DNA from: Acidithiobacillus sp. YTS05
GTDB lineage: Bacteria; Pseudomonadota; Gammaproteobacteria; Acidithiobacillales; Acidithiobacillaceae
Direction: 5' to 3'
Length of the DNA stretch: 64,000 nucleotides
NCBI RefSeq assembly: GCF_024396695.1
Contig: NZ_CP094359.1
Coordinates: 806,001-870,000, forward strand
A program made the position numbers and the translations under genes. Under the pieces are notes generated by a model. That model was not told the origin of the DNA, made no database searches, and saw nothing but the letters and a program-made list of their open reading frames with translations. This document shows positions 63,382 through 64,000 of this stretch, piece by piece. Within the stretch, counting starts at the first letter, position 1, and each line of letters opens with the position of its first letter.

Positions 63382-64000
63382 ATGCGGCAGTTCAATCGCG
63401 AGTTTTTTCGCGATCTATGGCAAATCAGCAAGCCCTATTGGACGAGTTCGGAGGATCGTTGGCTGGCACGCGGCGTCTTTGCCCTGATCATCGGCCTCAA
63501 TCTTTTCATGGTGTTCATCTCGTATCGGATCACCCAGTGGTATGCGGTGTTCTGGAATGCGGTACAGCATTATCAGGCGAGCGCGGCCTGGCAGCAGATT
63601 TTCGTGTTTTTTGGCCTGGCCACGGCCTACATCATTGCCGCGGTTTCCCAGAGTTTCTTCACCGAGATGATCGTCATCCGCTGGCGGCGCTGGCTCACCC
63701 ACTCCTATTTGGATGCCTGGCTGGCGCGACGTACCTACTACCATATGCAGGTGTTGGGCGATGGTACTGACAACCCGGACCAACGTATCAGTGAGGATCT
63801 GGCATCATTTACTAGCCAGACCCTCAACATCGTCATTGGTTTGTTCAGTTCGGTGGTGACCCTGGGGACCTTCATCTTCATGCTCTGGGAGCTGTCGGCA
63901 ATGATCTGGATCCCCTTCCATGGGCAGACCTTTTCCATTCCTGGTTATCTGGTCTGGGCGGCGCTGATCTATTCGGTTTTCGGTACCATCATCACCGCCC
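63382..64000 (+). CDS. SbmA/BacA-like ABC transporter (partial at window edge)
   Basis: The first 206 residues are visible; the gene runs off the end. Start MRQFNREFFRDLWQISKPYW, membrane helices (ALIIGLNLFMVFIS, IFVFFGLATAYIIAA), and the RNPDQRISED-type DNPDQRISEDLASFTSQTLN, a conserved SbmA/BacA/YddA segment. These take up peptides or vitamin B12-like compounds; some members carry a fused ATPase domain, which would lie beyond the window. ATG at 63382 follows GGAGAGCGAGT. Confidence 0.87.
   Translation, partial: MRQFNREFFRDLWQISKPYWTSSEDRWLARGVFALIIGLNLFMVFISYRITQWYAVFWNAVQHYQASAAWQQIFVFFGLATAYIIAAVSQSFFTEMIVIRWRRWLTHSYLDAWLARRTYYHMQVLGDGTDNPDQRISEDLASFTSQTLNIVIGLFSSVVTLGTFIFMLWELSAMIWIPFHGQTFSIPGYLVWAALIYSVFGTIITA

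Overview
The window is GC-rich chromosomal DNA, probably from an Acidithiobacillus-like sulfur-oxidising acidophile (class inferred from gene content: a fused ATP sulfurylase/APS kinase, a DUF2892-rhodanese-glutaredoxin-thioredoxin set behind a sulfide-sensor-type ArsR regulator, a Tat-exported DsrE protein, and a DUF3683 FAD/Fe-S oxidoreductase). No rRNA and no CRISPR array were seen. Three tRNA genes are present: Leu-CAA, Ser-UGA and Gly-CCC.

Layout. 1-16904 is housekeeping: cutA, dsbD, a zinc-finger protein/ilvE/glnE operon, tRNA-Leu, a lipoprotein, a pyrD-hemF-tsaC run, purD and purH (purH preceded by an attenuator-like leader), and, divergent from purH, a phosphoribosyltransferase/sat-cysC/NFACT/GNAT operon. 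16909-26777 is an integrated mobile element of about 9.9 kb bounded by a 14-bp direct repeat. The right copy is the 3' end of an intact tRNA-Ser gene and the left copy is a leftover tRNA fragment. The element carries a P4-type tyrosine integrase, a strongly folded RNA candidate, two AlpA-like DNA-binding proteins, a primase/SF3 helicase, an iteron/AT-rich region that looks like an origin, a serine recombinase, a terminase-small-like protein, a large terminase, one unknown coiled-coil protein and a small zinc-ribbon protein. It has no portal, capsid or tail genes, so it looks like a phage satellite rather than a prophage.

26854-39349 is mostly one long minus-strand housekeeping run: class II aldolase, Smr protein, DUF1275, DUF3683 oxidoreductase, panC, panB, deoxynucleoside kinase, folK, cca-like, pcnB and an AbrB-family membrane protein. 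guaB-guaA follow at 39530-42612 with their own promoter and a leader hairpin.

42613-46383 is a second accessory island: an antitoxin with a frameshifted PIN toxin, two small exported or anchored proteins, and a decayed chromosomal integron. The integron consists of a truncated intI-like gene on the minus strand, a putative attI region, and two gene cassettes with recognisable attC sites. Cassette 1 encodes a nucleoside-deoxyribosyltransferase/TIR-like protein and cassette 2 a four-helix membrane protein.

46435-64000 returns to chromosomal genes: an EamA transporter; an Old Yellow Enzyme/dienelactone hydrolase pair and a TetR repressor sharing two near-identical 18-bp operators; tatD and tcdA; an SCP2-like/PhnD-like pair; ubiD; tRNA-Gly; then an ArsR (SqrR/BigR-like) - TolC - adaptor - RND pump - DUF2892 - rhodanese - glutaredoxin - thioredoxin 2 - nitrilase block that suggests reactive-sulfur or thiol stress handling. 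A DsrE protein and the start of an SbmA/BacA-like ABC transporter end the window. All functional calls are from sequence reading; no database search was run.
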